The position numbers were made by a program, and so were the translations under genes. From contig PMCS01000004.1 in the NCBI GenBank assembly GCA_003154195.1, forward strand, positions 1 through 38,191: a DNA stretch of 38,191 nucleotides. The letters are read 5' to 3'. Source of the stretch: Candidatus Omnitrophota bacterium (GTDB taxonomy: Bacteria; Omnitrophota; Gorgyraeia; Duberdicusellales; 4484-171). The notes under the pieces were generated by a model that searched no databases, was not told the origin of the DNA, and worked only from the letters and a program-made list of their open reading frames with translations. This document shows, in pieces, positions 27,047-36,151 of this stretch; the first letter of the stretch is position 1; each line of letters starts with the position of its first letter.

Positions 27047-28528
27047 TCACAGTGGTTTTACTATAACCGCCCGGACCGGACGCACCGGACACTTGTTCTG
27101 GCAGATGCCGCAGCCGACGCAGAGCTCAGGGTCGATGTAGGGTTTATGCAAAACCATCCCGTTGACATTTTCTTCGTAAAGGCCAATCGCTTTCTGGGCG
27201 ACCGGGCAGTGCTCCTGGCAGACGATACATTGCTGCTGGTGCGCCCAGGGAAGACATAGCGTCTGGTCGATCACCGCTAAGCCCAGACGGGCATCATGTT
27301 TTTCAATAAGGTTGACTTTTTTTATCGCGCCGGTCGGGCAGGTATTGCCACATAAAGTGCAGCTGTATTCGCAATAACCGATCTCCGGGACTAAGCGCGG
27401 GGTCCAGATACCCTCCGCGCCCGCCTCGAATACGCAGGGTTGTAAGCCGTTGGTGATGCAAACTTTCATGCAATTGCCGCAGCGCACGCAGCGGTCGACG
27501 AAATCAGCCTCCGGCAAAGCCGCGGGCGGCCGAATGACTTTAGAAGAAGCATTAGCCCGGATGTTTTTAAATTTGAATCCCTGCAGGAGTAAAAAAGACG
27601 ATGAGAGTAAAAGAAGAAATTGCCGGCGGTCAACCCCGCCCTTTCCCGCTTCGCCGCCAGGATGGCCGATCCTAAAGAGAGTGGCTTTAGAAGGGCAACC
27701 GTATACACAATCCATACAGAGAATACACTCGGAAGCGTCATAGCTGAAATCGCTGTTGATCGCGCCCATCCGGCAATCAGCCCGGCATTTACCGCACTGT
27801 GAACAATCGGTAACATAGCGGCGCAGTAAAGAAAAACGTGCCGCAAGCGCGTAGAGCGCGCCCAGAGGGCACAACGCGCGGCACCAGAAACGGGAAAAAA
27901 TAAACGTCAGGGACATGATTAACGCAAAAAACAAGAAAATAACCGGCGAATGAGCGAAATAATAGACGTTAATCCCTAAAATCGTCGATTTTAAACCGCG
28001 GTAAAAATCATAAACCGGCCCATAGAGGCGCAGGGTTTTAATCAGGGAAACAAAGATGGCGTCAATACCGGAGGTCACTGCCGGAATGAGGTTAAGCGAG
28101 ACAAACCTCGCCGCCGCGACTACCGGGTCAAGAAACCAAGCGGCCTGGAAGCCGGCTAAAGCCAAAACGAAAAATGCGGCTAAAAGATAAAATTTAACCC
28201 AACGCAGTTTTTTGTGCTGCCGCTTGCCGCGGCTCTTGCGGCGCGGCAGACCCGCCATATCGACCATCGTGCCCATCGGACAAATCCAGCCGCAAAAAAA
28301 TCTTCCTAAAATAATAGTTAAAACAAGCATAGAGAAAGAGAATAGCAGCCCGGGCAGAACGATTCTTTCGCTTAGCGAGGTAAAAATCATAATCAGGGGG
28401 TCAAAAAGAAAAAACAGCGAGGGGTGGAAAAATCCCTTGAGCGGGTAGGTCGTTGACCAGAGGATATAAATAAAGAGGCTTAGAAAGAAAGCCTGGGATA
28501 ATCTTCGGGCGGCAATCAACTTTCGCAT
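27047..28528 (-). CDS. Membrane polyferredoxin: NapH-like 4Fe-4S membrane domain fused to NapG/MauM-like ferredoxin
   Basis: FFCGWICPMGT, FWCRALCPLGA, repeated CxxCxxCxxxC clusters, VDRRQFLLLLSSSFLLL between halves. Confidence 0.88.
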   Translation of the reverse strand: MRKLIAARRLSQAFFLSLFIYILWSTTYPLKGFFHPSLFFLFDPLIMIFTSLSERIVLPGLLFSFSMLVLTIILGRFFCGWICPMGTMVDMAGLPRRKSRGKRQHKKLRWVKFYLLAAFFVLALAGFQAAWFLDPVVAAARFVSLNLIPAVTSGIDAIFVSLIKTLRLYGPVYDFYRGLKSTILGINVYYFAHSPVIFLFFALIMSLTFIFSRFWCRALCPLGALYALAARFSLLRRYVTDCSQCGKCRADCRMGAINSDFSYDASECILCMDCVYGCPSKATLFRIGHPGGEAGKGGVDRRQFLLLLSSSFLLLQGFKFKNIRANASSKVIRPPAALPEADFVDRCVRCGNCMKVCITNGLQPCVFEAGAEGIWTPRLVPEIGYCEYSCTLCGNTCPTGAIKKVNLIEKHDARLGLAVIDQTLCLPWAHQQQCIVCQEHCPVAQKAIGLYEENVNGMVLHKPYIDPELCVGCGICQNKCPVRPVRAVIVKPL

Positions 28529-28534
28529 AACAAA

Positions 28535-28662
28535 TCAAGGAAATTGGGGTATCAGGGCATTGGGATTAGGAAATTAGAATATTGGGATATTTATATATAA
28601 ATACTGATCACCTAATTCCCCAATACCCAAATCCTGATATCCTGGTTCCCCTATATCCTGCA
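28535..28662. repeat. Family C palindromic repeat (C2)
   Basis: ggaaattggggtatcagggcattgggattaggaaattagaatattgggatat ... caatacccaaatcctgatatcctggttcccctatatcctg. Confidence 0.88.
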
Positions 28663-28697
28663 TATTAAAAAATAGAAATCAAGCACACATTCTGGAA

Positions 28698-29672
28698 TTA
28701 AACAACGATATTGGTGATGTTGGCACCGGCGATATCGGCGCTGCCCAGGTTGCGGCCGGCTGCTTCTTTGATGTAGGTTATCGCCATCGGGTCGTAACCC
28801 ATAAATTGCGCGGCATAGGCATCCGCCAGGACGAAATCGGTGCCGACGATAACGGTATTGCGAGTTTCCACGTCAGCGAGATCGCCTCCGGTCGGGCCGT
28901 TACGCAGTAAAACCCGGTGGGCGTCGATTACGGTTAATTCCGGTTTGATGAAATCCGCCACATCGGCAAGCTTGACGCCAATATCGCCGTGCATCGAACC
29001 GCGGTTGCCGCCGCACACGCCCATCAGGTTCTTCATCGAAAGGGTCAACCCGGTAAGGCCATGGTGCTTGAGAATCGGCACGTTGATAAAGGTATCACAT
29101 TCTACCGCGTCGCGCAAAATCGGCCAGCCCTGCATCGGGCTTTTATAAGTAAAACCGGCTTCCAGGGTATTCCATTTATCGGCAAAATAGACATAGGCGC
29201 CTTTTTCCTTAGCCGCCGCCTCGATGCCACTCGTCGCGTAGCAGCGCCGGGCGTCATTGCAGGGAAGATCAAAAACATTGACCCGTTTGGCGCCGGCTTT
29301 ATAGCATAACTCGACGAGCGCCGCCACAACCATGGGGTTGGTGTTTCCCGCCTGCTCCGGCGTCCGGTCCCAGCCGATATTCGGCTTGACCACCACGGTA
29401 TCGCCCTTTTTTACGAAACGGGACATACCGCCGATCGCCGCAACGGCTTTTATCGTCGATAGATAAGGATCGCTGCCCTTGGCGACGACTAAATCGTAGC
29501 TGCCTTTAATGCTTCGCTTCGGCCGGCCGGCGGAAGCGTAGGCCTTAGGAAGAAAAAATTTGAACAGGGCATTGGCGGCGATAAAAGACAGAACCGTTTT
29601 AAAAGAAAATTTCAAGAAGTCCTTGCGGCTTATCTTCTTGTTTTGTAAAAATGAAAAAATATTTGCTTTCAT
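28698..29672 (-). CDS. DUF362 family protein with Tat-like leader
   Basis: SRKDFLKFSFKTVLSFIAANALF leader; VVVKPNIGWDR, FINVPILKHHGLTGLTLSMKNLMG. Confidence 0.88.
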   Translation of the reverse strand: MKANIFSFLQNKKISRKDFLKFSFKTVLSFIAANALFKFFLPKAYASAGRPKRSIKGSYDLVVAKGSDPYLSTIKAVAAIGGMSRFVKKGDTVVVKPNIGWDRTPEQAGNTNPMVVAALVELCYKAGAKRVNVFDLPCNDARRCYATSGIEAAAKEKGAYVYFADKWNTLEAGFTYKSPMQGWPILRDAVECDTFINVPILKHHGLTGLTLSMKNLMGVCGGNRGSMHGDIGVKLADVADFIKPELTVIDAHRVLLRNGPTGGDLADVETRNTVIVGTDFVLADAYAAQFMGYDPMAITYIKEAAGRNLGSADIAGANITNIVV

Positions 29673-29712
29673 AAAAATACCCTGCATTTGGCTATTGCAT
29701 AACGATTTTGTT

Positions 29713-29850
29713 TAGCCACTGATTGACACGGATAAACACGGATTTAGATAAAAAACAACATGGTTAGTTTTAAAGTTTTTTATTCCAAGAACTTAACAAA
29801 TACATTATTTATCCGCGACAATCAGTGTTAATCCGTGGCTAGAATAATCC
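29713..29850. repeat. Family E palindromic repeat, decamer-period (E4)
   Basis: agccactgattgacacggataaacacggatttagataaa ... tttatccgcgacaatcagtgttaatccgtggct. Confidence 0.88.
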
Positions 29851-29907
29851 CTAAACATTTTTTCTATTTAGATATTCCTTACAAGCTTAAAGCATACCTA
29901 CCGCCGG

Positions 29908-30066
29908 TTACTTCACTTCAATACCGCCGCGGCGAAGCGCTTTAATCATGCGTTCGATTGCCTGCGTCGTGCTGGCGCCCTCGGTAAGACGGTCAAGGCA
30001 AAGCGCGGCATAACCTTTGCGGTTTTTGATTTTAAAGGTTTTTATCCTGCTCCTAATTATCGTCAT
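29908..30066 (-). CDS. Small protein, 52 aa, weakly HicB-like; below the ORF-track cutoff
   Basis: MTIIRSRIKTFKIKNRKGYAALCLDRLTEGASTTQAIERMIKALRRGGIEVK; SD gggagggg. Confidence 0.6.
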   Translation of the reverse strand: MTIIRSRIKTFKIKNRKGYAALCLDRLTEGASTTQAIERMIKALRRGGIEVK

Positions 30067-30082
30067 AATCCCCTCCCTCTAA

Positions 30083-30224
30083 ATTAAGGAGATTAGGATA
30101 TTAGGGAATTGGGATTTGGAAATCAGGGTATTGGGATATTACTTATCGTCTCTTCGAAATCTTTCCTGATCTCCCAACTCCTCAATCCCCAAATCCCGAT
30201 ATCCTGATCCCCTGATATCCTAAA
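30083..30224. repeat. Family C palindromic repeat (C3)
   Basis: ggagattaggatattagggaattgggatttggaaatcagggtattgggatatt ... ctcaatccccaaatcccgatatcctgatcccctgatatcc. Confidence 0.9.
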
Positions 30225-30233
30225 AGAAAATTA

Positions 30234-30773
30234 CTATACCTTATATTTGTTAAACCACGCCCGCTCAGCAAACGGTTTCTTAGGTTTACGCGGCACTTCT
30301 CGCGCCGGCACACCGAGCGGCACGATAACCCGGACAATTTTATTCGGCGGCACGCCCAACAAATCGCCGATAATCTGCGCGTGATTTTCCAAACGCAGCC
30401 AGCCGTCAATCCAAACGCCGGCATACCCTGACGCGGTAATCGCCAAGAGCATATTTTCTACCGCCGCGCTGCAATCTTCTACCTGAAAAGAATGGCCTTC
30501 ATAGACAGCCGCGGGCTGACGGTCGATGATACAGGCGATTATCGCTCCGGCGGTTTGCATCGCCGGCATCCTATGCATCTTCCCTATCGTTTTAACCAAA
30601 GCGGGGTCATCGACAATTACAAAAGTTGTCGTCTGCTCGTTTTTTCCGGAAGGCGCCGCCAACCCCGCCTTTACTATTTTCTCCAAATCTTTACGCGGAA
30701 CTTTTTTCTTTTTAAAACCTTCGCGGTAGCTGTAACGGCGGGCAATGGCATCAAAAAGGTTTTTGTCCTTCAT
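30234..30773 (-). CDS. Nitroreductase family protein
   Basis: AIARRYSYREGFKKKKVPRKDLEKIVKAGLAAPSGKNEQ; GYAGVWIDGW. Confidence 0.9.
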   Translation of the reverse strand: MKDKNLFDAIARRYSYREGFKKKKVPRKDLEKIVKAGLAAPSGKNEQTTTFVIVDDPALVKTIGKMHRMPAMQTAGAIIACIIDRQPAAVYEGHSFQVEDCSAAVENMLLAITASGYAGVWIDGWLRLENHAQIIGDLLGVPPNKIVRVIVPLGVPAREVPRKPKKPFAERAWFNKYKV

Positions 30774-30774
30774 A

Positions 30775-31149
30775 TCAACCCAGCGCTTTCTTTACCATTC
30801 GTTTAAAAACATCGTCGTCCCACGGCTTCAAGACAAATCCATGCAAACCGACCGACTCAAGGTTTTTTTCTGTAAGTGAAGGATCGGGAGTGCCGGTTAT
30901 CAGAATTTTCGCGGGGGTTTTGTTTAATTCAGCCAGCCTACGAAAAATGTCAAACCCGTTGATCCTACCCATATGGAAATCGGAAATAACCAGGTCAAAA
31001 TCATGGCTTTCTAAAAATAATATCGCCTGGCCGGAATCGCTGAAAGTAACTATTTCGTAAGGTTCGCCCTCAAGAATACGGCGGATAACTTTTAAGATAG
31101 TCGGCTCATCATCAACCGCTAATATTTTATATATTTTTTCCTGCTCCAT
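30775..31149 (-). CDS. Receiver-only response regulator
   Basis: KILAVDDEPTILKVIRRIL, DLVISDFHMG, FVLKPWDDD. Confidence 0.93.
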   Translation of the reverse strand: MEQEKIYKILAVDDEPTILKVIRRILEGEPYEIVTFSDSGQAILFLESHDFDLVISDFHMGRINGFDIFRRLAELNKTPAKILITGTPDPSLTEKNLESVGLHGFVLKPWDDDVFKRMVKKALG

Positions 31150-31194
31150 GAAGTCAACGCCTCCCAGTTGGACAAATCAGTTTCCCTAAAAACT

Positions 31195-31377
31195 AAAATA
31201 CTTAACCACAAGGACACCATAACAACAAAACCAAAAACTTCACCACCAAGGCACCAAGACACTAAAAAAGATTTAAAGATTATATCTTTTCTTTGTCCCC
31301 TTTATGTCTTGGTGATAAAACTTTATGGTTTTTAATCGTGCCTTCGTGGTAAGGCTTTTGGTTTTATTTTCTTAATG
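31195..31377. repeat. Family D palindromic repeat (D4)
   Basis: aaaaccaaaaacttcaccaccaaggcaccaagacac ... cgtgccttcgtggtaaggcttttggtttta. Confidence 0.9.
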
Positions 31378-31379
31378 CC

Positions 31380-32936
31380 CTACTTAATCTGCCGGGTTTC
31401 CGGCAAAATCGACTCGGTTACTTTAGGCAACTCCCCAAAAACATTTTGGTAAATCTCATTATATTTATCCTTACCGCCGATAAGGGCGCAGGTAAGCGGC
31501 ATGATTTTTTTCGCGGCGCTGCTCATCGCGCGGGAAATGTTTTGTATATCCCATTGGGCGTGGCTGTCTTCCCGCAGGCGCGAAATATGGCAAAGTTCCC
31601 GGGCGCTGACGCGCATCAGGACACGGCGCCGGTGAGCGTTGGTTAAAATATAGGGCGCCGCCAGAGGAACAGTTTTATTGATTGTATTATAAACTTCGGC
31701 GGATTCATCCGCGATTGCTTTAAAATATTTAGCCATACCGATTTCTTTTATCGACCGGGGTATCGTTAAGCCCAGCCGCGGGTCATAATCCTGAATGGTA
31801 ATGGTCGACATACGGTGGCGTTTCAACTGGCCAAAACAGGCGGCCGATAAAACAATATCGAAGGTAACGCCCGCGTATTCGAATTCCCGCAGCAGCGAAT
31901 CGTAAAACTGCATATTGCGCCACGCGGTTTTAAAAATAAGCTCTTTATCTTTCCGGGGCATTTTGCGGACAATCTTCAGACAACGTTTAAATGGCGCGGC
32001 CGATGAGGTGTGCAATATCGCGGCGGCAATAATCAAATCGGCGTCCCGGGTATAATCGACTATTTCAACTTCTCCGGCGCCCTTACGGCCGGTTTTCGTC
32101 CCCGTCAGGCCCGCCTTGCTCGCCTCGCGGCGAAGCCGAGGGCTAAGCAGGCGAGGCAGGCCCGCAGCAAGTTCCCGTAACTGCGGATAAGTCTTCCGGT
32201 CGCGGTCGTTGGCCTGGTGGAAAATAACAATCGAAGGAGCTACCTCGAAGGTTTCCTTATAAATAAGACGGCCCAAATCTTTAATTTCCAGCAGCGGCGA
32301 AGAAGCAAAACGCCGAAGCATCAGTTCCAAATTACGGGCGTTAATCGTAAGGCCGGCCTGGGACTGGGTCGCCAAAGCGGTGATATACCGGGCGTCTTCC
32401 TTAGCCCATCCTTCGAGTAAATTATGTTTTTTCTGGTCTTCGGCGAGACGGGGGTTATTTTTAAAAACATAAGTTTTTAACTTTCCCAGGAGCTCGAAAT
32501 AAGCGTCGTTCTGCCGCTTAACCATACCGATAAATTTCTTTTCCAAGCCCGTCCCGACCAATTCCTTGGGGACGACAAAATCCTTATCCAGGGTAATATA
32601 CCGCTGGGATTTTTCTGTGTACGAACAAAGCCGGAATTTCTCCAGCTCTTCCATAGCCAAACGCGAAGCGCCCAGGATATCGAGATTGAAAACGCTGTGT
32701 TCCGCCACCGAATGATGGCCCATTTTAAAGATAATCGTCTGGTTCGATTTACGCGAACGTTCGACTTCCAACCGTGCTTCCTGCCGTATTTCATTAATCG
32801 GTTTGGGGTCTCGGCTGATCCGCGCGTAAGCCGCGGAAATTACTTCCGGGGTGACATCATCACGCCGGCCGGTTTTTGCCTGCAGCTCTTCCAATACTTG
32901 CGTGTCTACATTATAACCCGCTAAATAAACTTTCAT
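31380..32936 (-). CDS. Tandem-domain ThyX-like FAD-dependent thymidylate synthase family protein
   Basis: 518 aa; MGHHSVAEHSVF and FRLCSYTEKSQRYITL in first half; FGQLKRHRMSTITIQDYDPRLG and SARELCHISRLREDSHAQWDI in second half. Confidence 0.85.
   Translation of the reverse strand: MKVYLAGYNVDTQVLEELQAKTGRRDDVTPEVISAAYARISRDPKPINEIRQEARLEVERSRKSNQTIIFKMGHHSVAEHSVFNLDILGASRLAMEELEKFRLCSYTEKSQRYITLDKDFVVPKELVGTGLEKKFIGMVKRQNDAYFELLGKLKTYVFKNNPRLAEDQKKHNLLEGWAKEDARYITALATQSQAGLTINARNLELMLRRFASSPLLEIKDLGRLIYKETFEVAPSIVIFHQANDRDRKTYPQLRELAAGLPRLLSPRLRREASKAGLTGTKTGRKGAGEVEIVDYTRDADLIIAAAILHTSSAAPFKRCLKIVRKMPRKDKELIFKTAWRNMQFYDSLLREFEYAGVTFDIVLSAACFGQLKRHRMSTITIQDYDPRLGLTIPRSIKEIGMAKYFKAIADESAEVYNTINKTVPLAAPYILTNAHRRRVLMRVSARELCHISRLREDSHAQWDIQNISRAMSSAAKKIMPLTCALIGGKDKYNEIYQNVFGELPKVTESILPETRQIK
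32105..32166. repeat. GC-rich imperfect palindrome inside the ThyX-like CDS, related to the element at 26771
   Basis: gccttgctcgcctcgcggcgaagccgagggctaagcaggcgaggcaggc; shares agccgagggc and aggcgaggc-ggc with 26771-26799. Confidence 0.75.
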
Positions 32937-32974
32937 CTTTGCTCCCTTAAAAAAGTAATGCCAAAAACTAGATG

Positions 32975-33205
32975 TAACAACAAACCCATAAAGATTTTAC
33001 CACCAAGACACAAAGTACACAAAGAAAAAAATACATGATTTAATTTTAAATTGTTCATGGCCATTTGCCATTTTAAATTTTTAAAAAATGATAAATGTCC
33101 AATGCCCAATGATACTTTTAAAATGAATTAATCATTGGTTTTTTGTGCCTTGGTGGTAAAGTTTTTGGTTTTATATTTTAGTGTCTTGGTGGTGAAAATG
33201 GCTTT
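32975..33205. repeat. Compound repeat: family D (D5) with family B (B4, 33042-33143) nested inside
   Basis: ttttaccaccaagacacaaag ... ttgttcatggccatttgccattttaaattttt... taatcattggttttttgtgccttggtggtaaagtttttggtttta. Confidence 0.9.
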
Positions 33206-33209
33206 GCCT

Positions 33210-33674
33210 TTATTGATTGCGATGCGGCGACGTTAAATTTTGACGATTTAAAATATACCGGCGGAACATCGCCGCGACGACCGGCGGCGGGACAGAATCA
33301 ATCAACAGAGATATCCTCTTCTTGGTAAGCGACTTGATTATTGTTGCGGCTTCCACCTTGCTCAATCCCGGCTTAAATCCATCATTCCCCCGGGATTTAG
33401 CGAAATAAGGCTGGACGGCCGCGTAATCTTTATTAAATTTTTTGTCATCCATTTTCTGGATTCGATAGATGCTGTCCTGTTTTATTTTTTCCAGTCCGGT
33501 AAATACTAAATATGTTTTGGCCGCAGCCCTCAACACCGAAACGATCAGGCTGTTCTCCATTGCCCCCAATATCCCGGCAGAGACATTGGAGACGATGAAC
33601 AATGAAATTAAAAAAACGATGCTGATTCTTAAAAGTCGTAACGCGGGAAAATTAGAAAACATACGTATTCTCAA
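33210..33674 (-). CDS. Hypothetical protein with N-terminal signal/TM segment
   Basis: 154 aa; LLRISIVFLISLFIVSNVSAG. Confidence 0.6.
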   Translation of the reverse strand: MRIRMFSNFPALRLLRISIVFLISLFIVSNVSAGILGAMENSLIVSVLRAAAKTYLVFTGLEKIKQDSIYRIQKMDDKKFNKDYAAVQPYFAKSRGNDGFKPGLSKVEAATIIKSLTKKRISLLIDSVPPPVVAAMFRRYILNRQNLTSPHRNQ

Positions 33675-33682
33675 TAAAAACC

Positions 33683-33862
33683 TTTGTCCACAGATTGCTC
33701 AGATTTTTATAGATTTGTGGAAAATACAAAAACTGATATTTTGATTTAATTTTTGCTTTAATATAATATGTAATTCGCTGTTACGCGGATTATCCAGATT
33801 TGTCCATGCCAGAATTTTCTTTTCAATCTGCGCCAATCTGAGAAATCTGTGGACTATATATT
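33683..33862. repeat. Family F palindromic repeat (aatctg words)
   Basis: gtccacagattgctcagatttttatagatttgtgg ... caatctgcgccaatctgagaaatctgtggac. Confidence 0.82.
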
Positions 33863-33889
33863 TTTTAAGGCAACGGGGCACCGGATAGG

Positions 33890-35749
33890 TTAATACTTCT
33901 CTTTAATGACCGTGCCGGGGTAATAATGCTCCAGGATATCTTTATAGCCGAATCCCTCCCGCGCCATCCCCACTGCCCCATCCTGGCATAAACCCGCGCC
34001 ATGGCCGAACCCCGCCCCCCAGATTATAACCATCGCGGGCTTCCCGTAAGAATATTTAATTTCGATTTTAAACAAACTACTACGTAATTTATCGAAATAA
34101 TTCCGGATGCTCAGGCCGCCGTCGAGAGCGATTTTTTCCTTACCGACTGCCACATCGACACGCTCATAGCGAAAGCATTCGCCCTGGGCGCCAGGTTTAA
34201 TCTTTTTTACATCCGCCAAGGGGTATCCGAAAACAAGAAAAAAATCTTCGCGGTCGTAAATCCTCTGCCAACGAAAATTGCTCCCGCTCGACTCTCCCGC
34301 GCAGAAAGCCGGAAAGCGGCGTCTGACCCATTCCTCTTCTTCATAAGGAGACAGGGACACCGGCGTGTTATCCTCAGAATCGAACTTATTCTTTGGATAA
34401 GCTTGCTTACCAAAAAAAGACGAGCGCGGGCATCCGCCGCAATTAGCGTGGTAGAATACTTCAAGCGGCGCGCCGTTGTATTCGGCAACCTCCCCCCTGG
34501 TCTCGTCAACAGCAAGGCTCGCTCGTTTATTCTCCGATAAAAACCCTAAATAAGCCTGGCAATGCGGCTCCGCGCAAAAATCAAAACCTTCCCTGCGGTG
34601 ACGGCCTGAATTTTTAAAAACAAAAGTACGAGCGGCCACCGCCTGGGCCTTAAGCGCCTCTTCGGGAGAGCCGGGGTTAATCTCCGACGGTAAAACGCCG
34701 TAGAGATAATCCTCAACCGTAAGCTCATTAATCAACGTTATGCCGCTCTTATCCCGGACAACCCGCATCCCGCCCCGATAGGCCCGGTCGGCCTGCGCCT
34801 GCCAGAAATTATTTTTACCAAACATCAAGTCCAGGATATATAACGGGTAAGCCGTCGGTTTGATTTCCACCGGCCCGTAAAACCGCGCGTATTCTTTTTT
34901 GGTTTTGTAATCGGCGATTGTTATTTCACTGCCGTTAAGAGAAACCAGGTAAAATTTATCCGGCGCTACCGGGAAAGAACTCTTGCCGCCCAAGACCACG
35001 GTAGCGGCTCCCGAACTAAAGACAAAATCATCCAATCCAGCGGCGATGCCGACCGTAACATAAGGTATGCCTTTCCCCGGCGCATAGGGAAGCAGTTTAA
35101 TGCCACCCCGCCGCGCTTCTTTCTCTTCCCTTTCCTTTAAGAAAAAACCTTTCCCCAGAAGGCTCCGGGCCGCCTCAAAGGCTTTCATGATCGGTATATT
35201 GCGCGGATAAAAATTAGCCGCTTTCGACAAATAGCTGTACGCTTGTCCGTAATTCTTTTCTTTTAAAAATAAATCGCCCAGATAATAATTGACAACACGA
35301 ATGCTGGAATCATAAGCGTTAAGGCGGATGAAATAATTTTTCGCTTCGGCGTAAGCGCCTTGATGATAATAAATTTTACCAAGCCGGTAAAGGGCGATAC
35401 TGTTTTTTTCCAGGGCCAGGGAACGGGAGTAATTTTTTATTGCCGGGACGGTTTTGCCTAAATCCTCGAGGGCTAAACCGAGATACACAAAATCAAGCCA
35501 GTCTTTTTGCCGAATCCGGCTAAAAATCCGTAACGCTTTCCGGGGGTAACCGCCGAGGAAATAAATACGGGCAAGGTACTTTTTTACCCGCTCATCCCCG
35601 GTTTTAGCGCTCAATAAAACTTCAATGGCTCGCGAGTAATTCCCCGCCTCTTTATACGAAGCGGCCCGGTCGAGGCATTCACGGCTATCGGCGTATCCCG
35701 ACGCAGAAAAAACCAGTAAAAAAATAGAAAATACAAAAAATCCACGCAT
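33890..35749 (-). CDS. TPR-containing SpoIID/LytB domain protein
   Basis: LTVEDYLYGVLPSEINPGSPEEALKAQAVAARTFVFKN, GWGAGFGHGAGLCQDGAVGMA-like C-terminus; N-terminal TPR helices. Confidence 0.9.
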   Translation of the reverse strand: MRGFFVFSIFLLVFSASGYADSRECLDRAASYKEAGNYSRAIEVLLSAKTGDERVKKYLARIYFLGGYPRKALRIFSRIRQKDWLDFVYLGLALEDLGKTVPAIKNYSRSLALEKNSIALYRLGKIYYHQGAYAEAKNYFIRLNAYDSSIRVVNYYLGDLFLKEKNYGQAYSYLSKAANFYPRNIPIMKAFEAARSLLGKGFFLKEREEKEARRGGIKLLPYAPGKGIPYVTVGIAAGLDDFVFSSGAATVVLGGKSSFPVAPDKFYLVSLNGSEITIADYKTKKEYARFYGPVEIKPTAYPLYILDLMFGKNNFWQAQADRAYRGGMRVVRDKSGITLINELTVEDYLYGVLPSEINPGSPEEALKAQAVAARTFVFKNSGRHRREGFDFCAEPHCQAYLGFLSENKRASLAVDETRGEVAEYNGAPLEVFYHANCGGCPRSSFFGKQAYPKNKFDSEDNTPVSLSPYEEEEWVRRRFPAFCAGESSGSNFRWQRIYDREDFFLVFGYPLADVKKIKPGAQGECFRYERVDVAVGKEKIALDGGLSIRNYFDKLRSSLFKIEIKYSYGKPAMVIIWGAGFGHGAGLCQDGAVGMAREGFGYKDILEHYYPGTVIKEKY

Positions 35750-35756
35750 GTTTTTA

Positions 35757-35898
35757 CCCCGTTAGAGAAAGTTCCCCCCGTTAGAAGTACGCTCTAACGG
35801 GACAAGCCGACAGAGCCGATGGTATATATCCAGAAGCGGACAACGGTTTATACCGCCGTTGCGCAATACTATTAGAGAACAAAGTTCTCTAACGGGGT
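35757..35898. repeat. Gttagag-type nested inverted repeat with internal hairpins
   Basis: accccgttagagaaagtt ... aaagttctctaacggggt; ccgttaga-agtacgc-tctaacgg; aacgg...ccgtt. Confidence 0.88.
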
Positions 35899-35939
35899 TT
35901 ACTTTAGCATTAACTAGAAAATTTGCAACGACGAAAAAT

Positions 35940-36138
35940 AAACCACGAAACAACCAAAACAGCAAACCAAAAACTTTACCACGAAGGCACTAAGTTCACA
36001 AAGAAATTCAGTATATACCTTTAGGTAATTCTAAAAATCCCCCTACATGTTCTGAATATTTTACATCTGAAATTATCAATCTAGTTTTTCTTCGTGCCTT
36101 GGTGCCTTCATGGTAAAGCTTTTGGTTTTATTTTTAGG
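35940..36138. repeat. Family D palindromic repeat (D6)
   Basis: aaccaaaaactttaccacgaaggcactaagttcacaaag ... cttcgtgccttggtgccttcatggtaaagcttttggtttta. Confidence 0.9.
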
Positions 36139-36151
36139 GAAGTGCTTGTTT

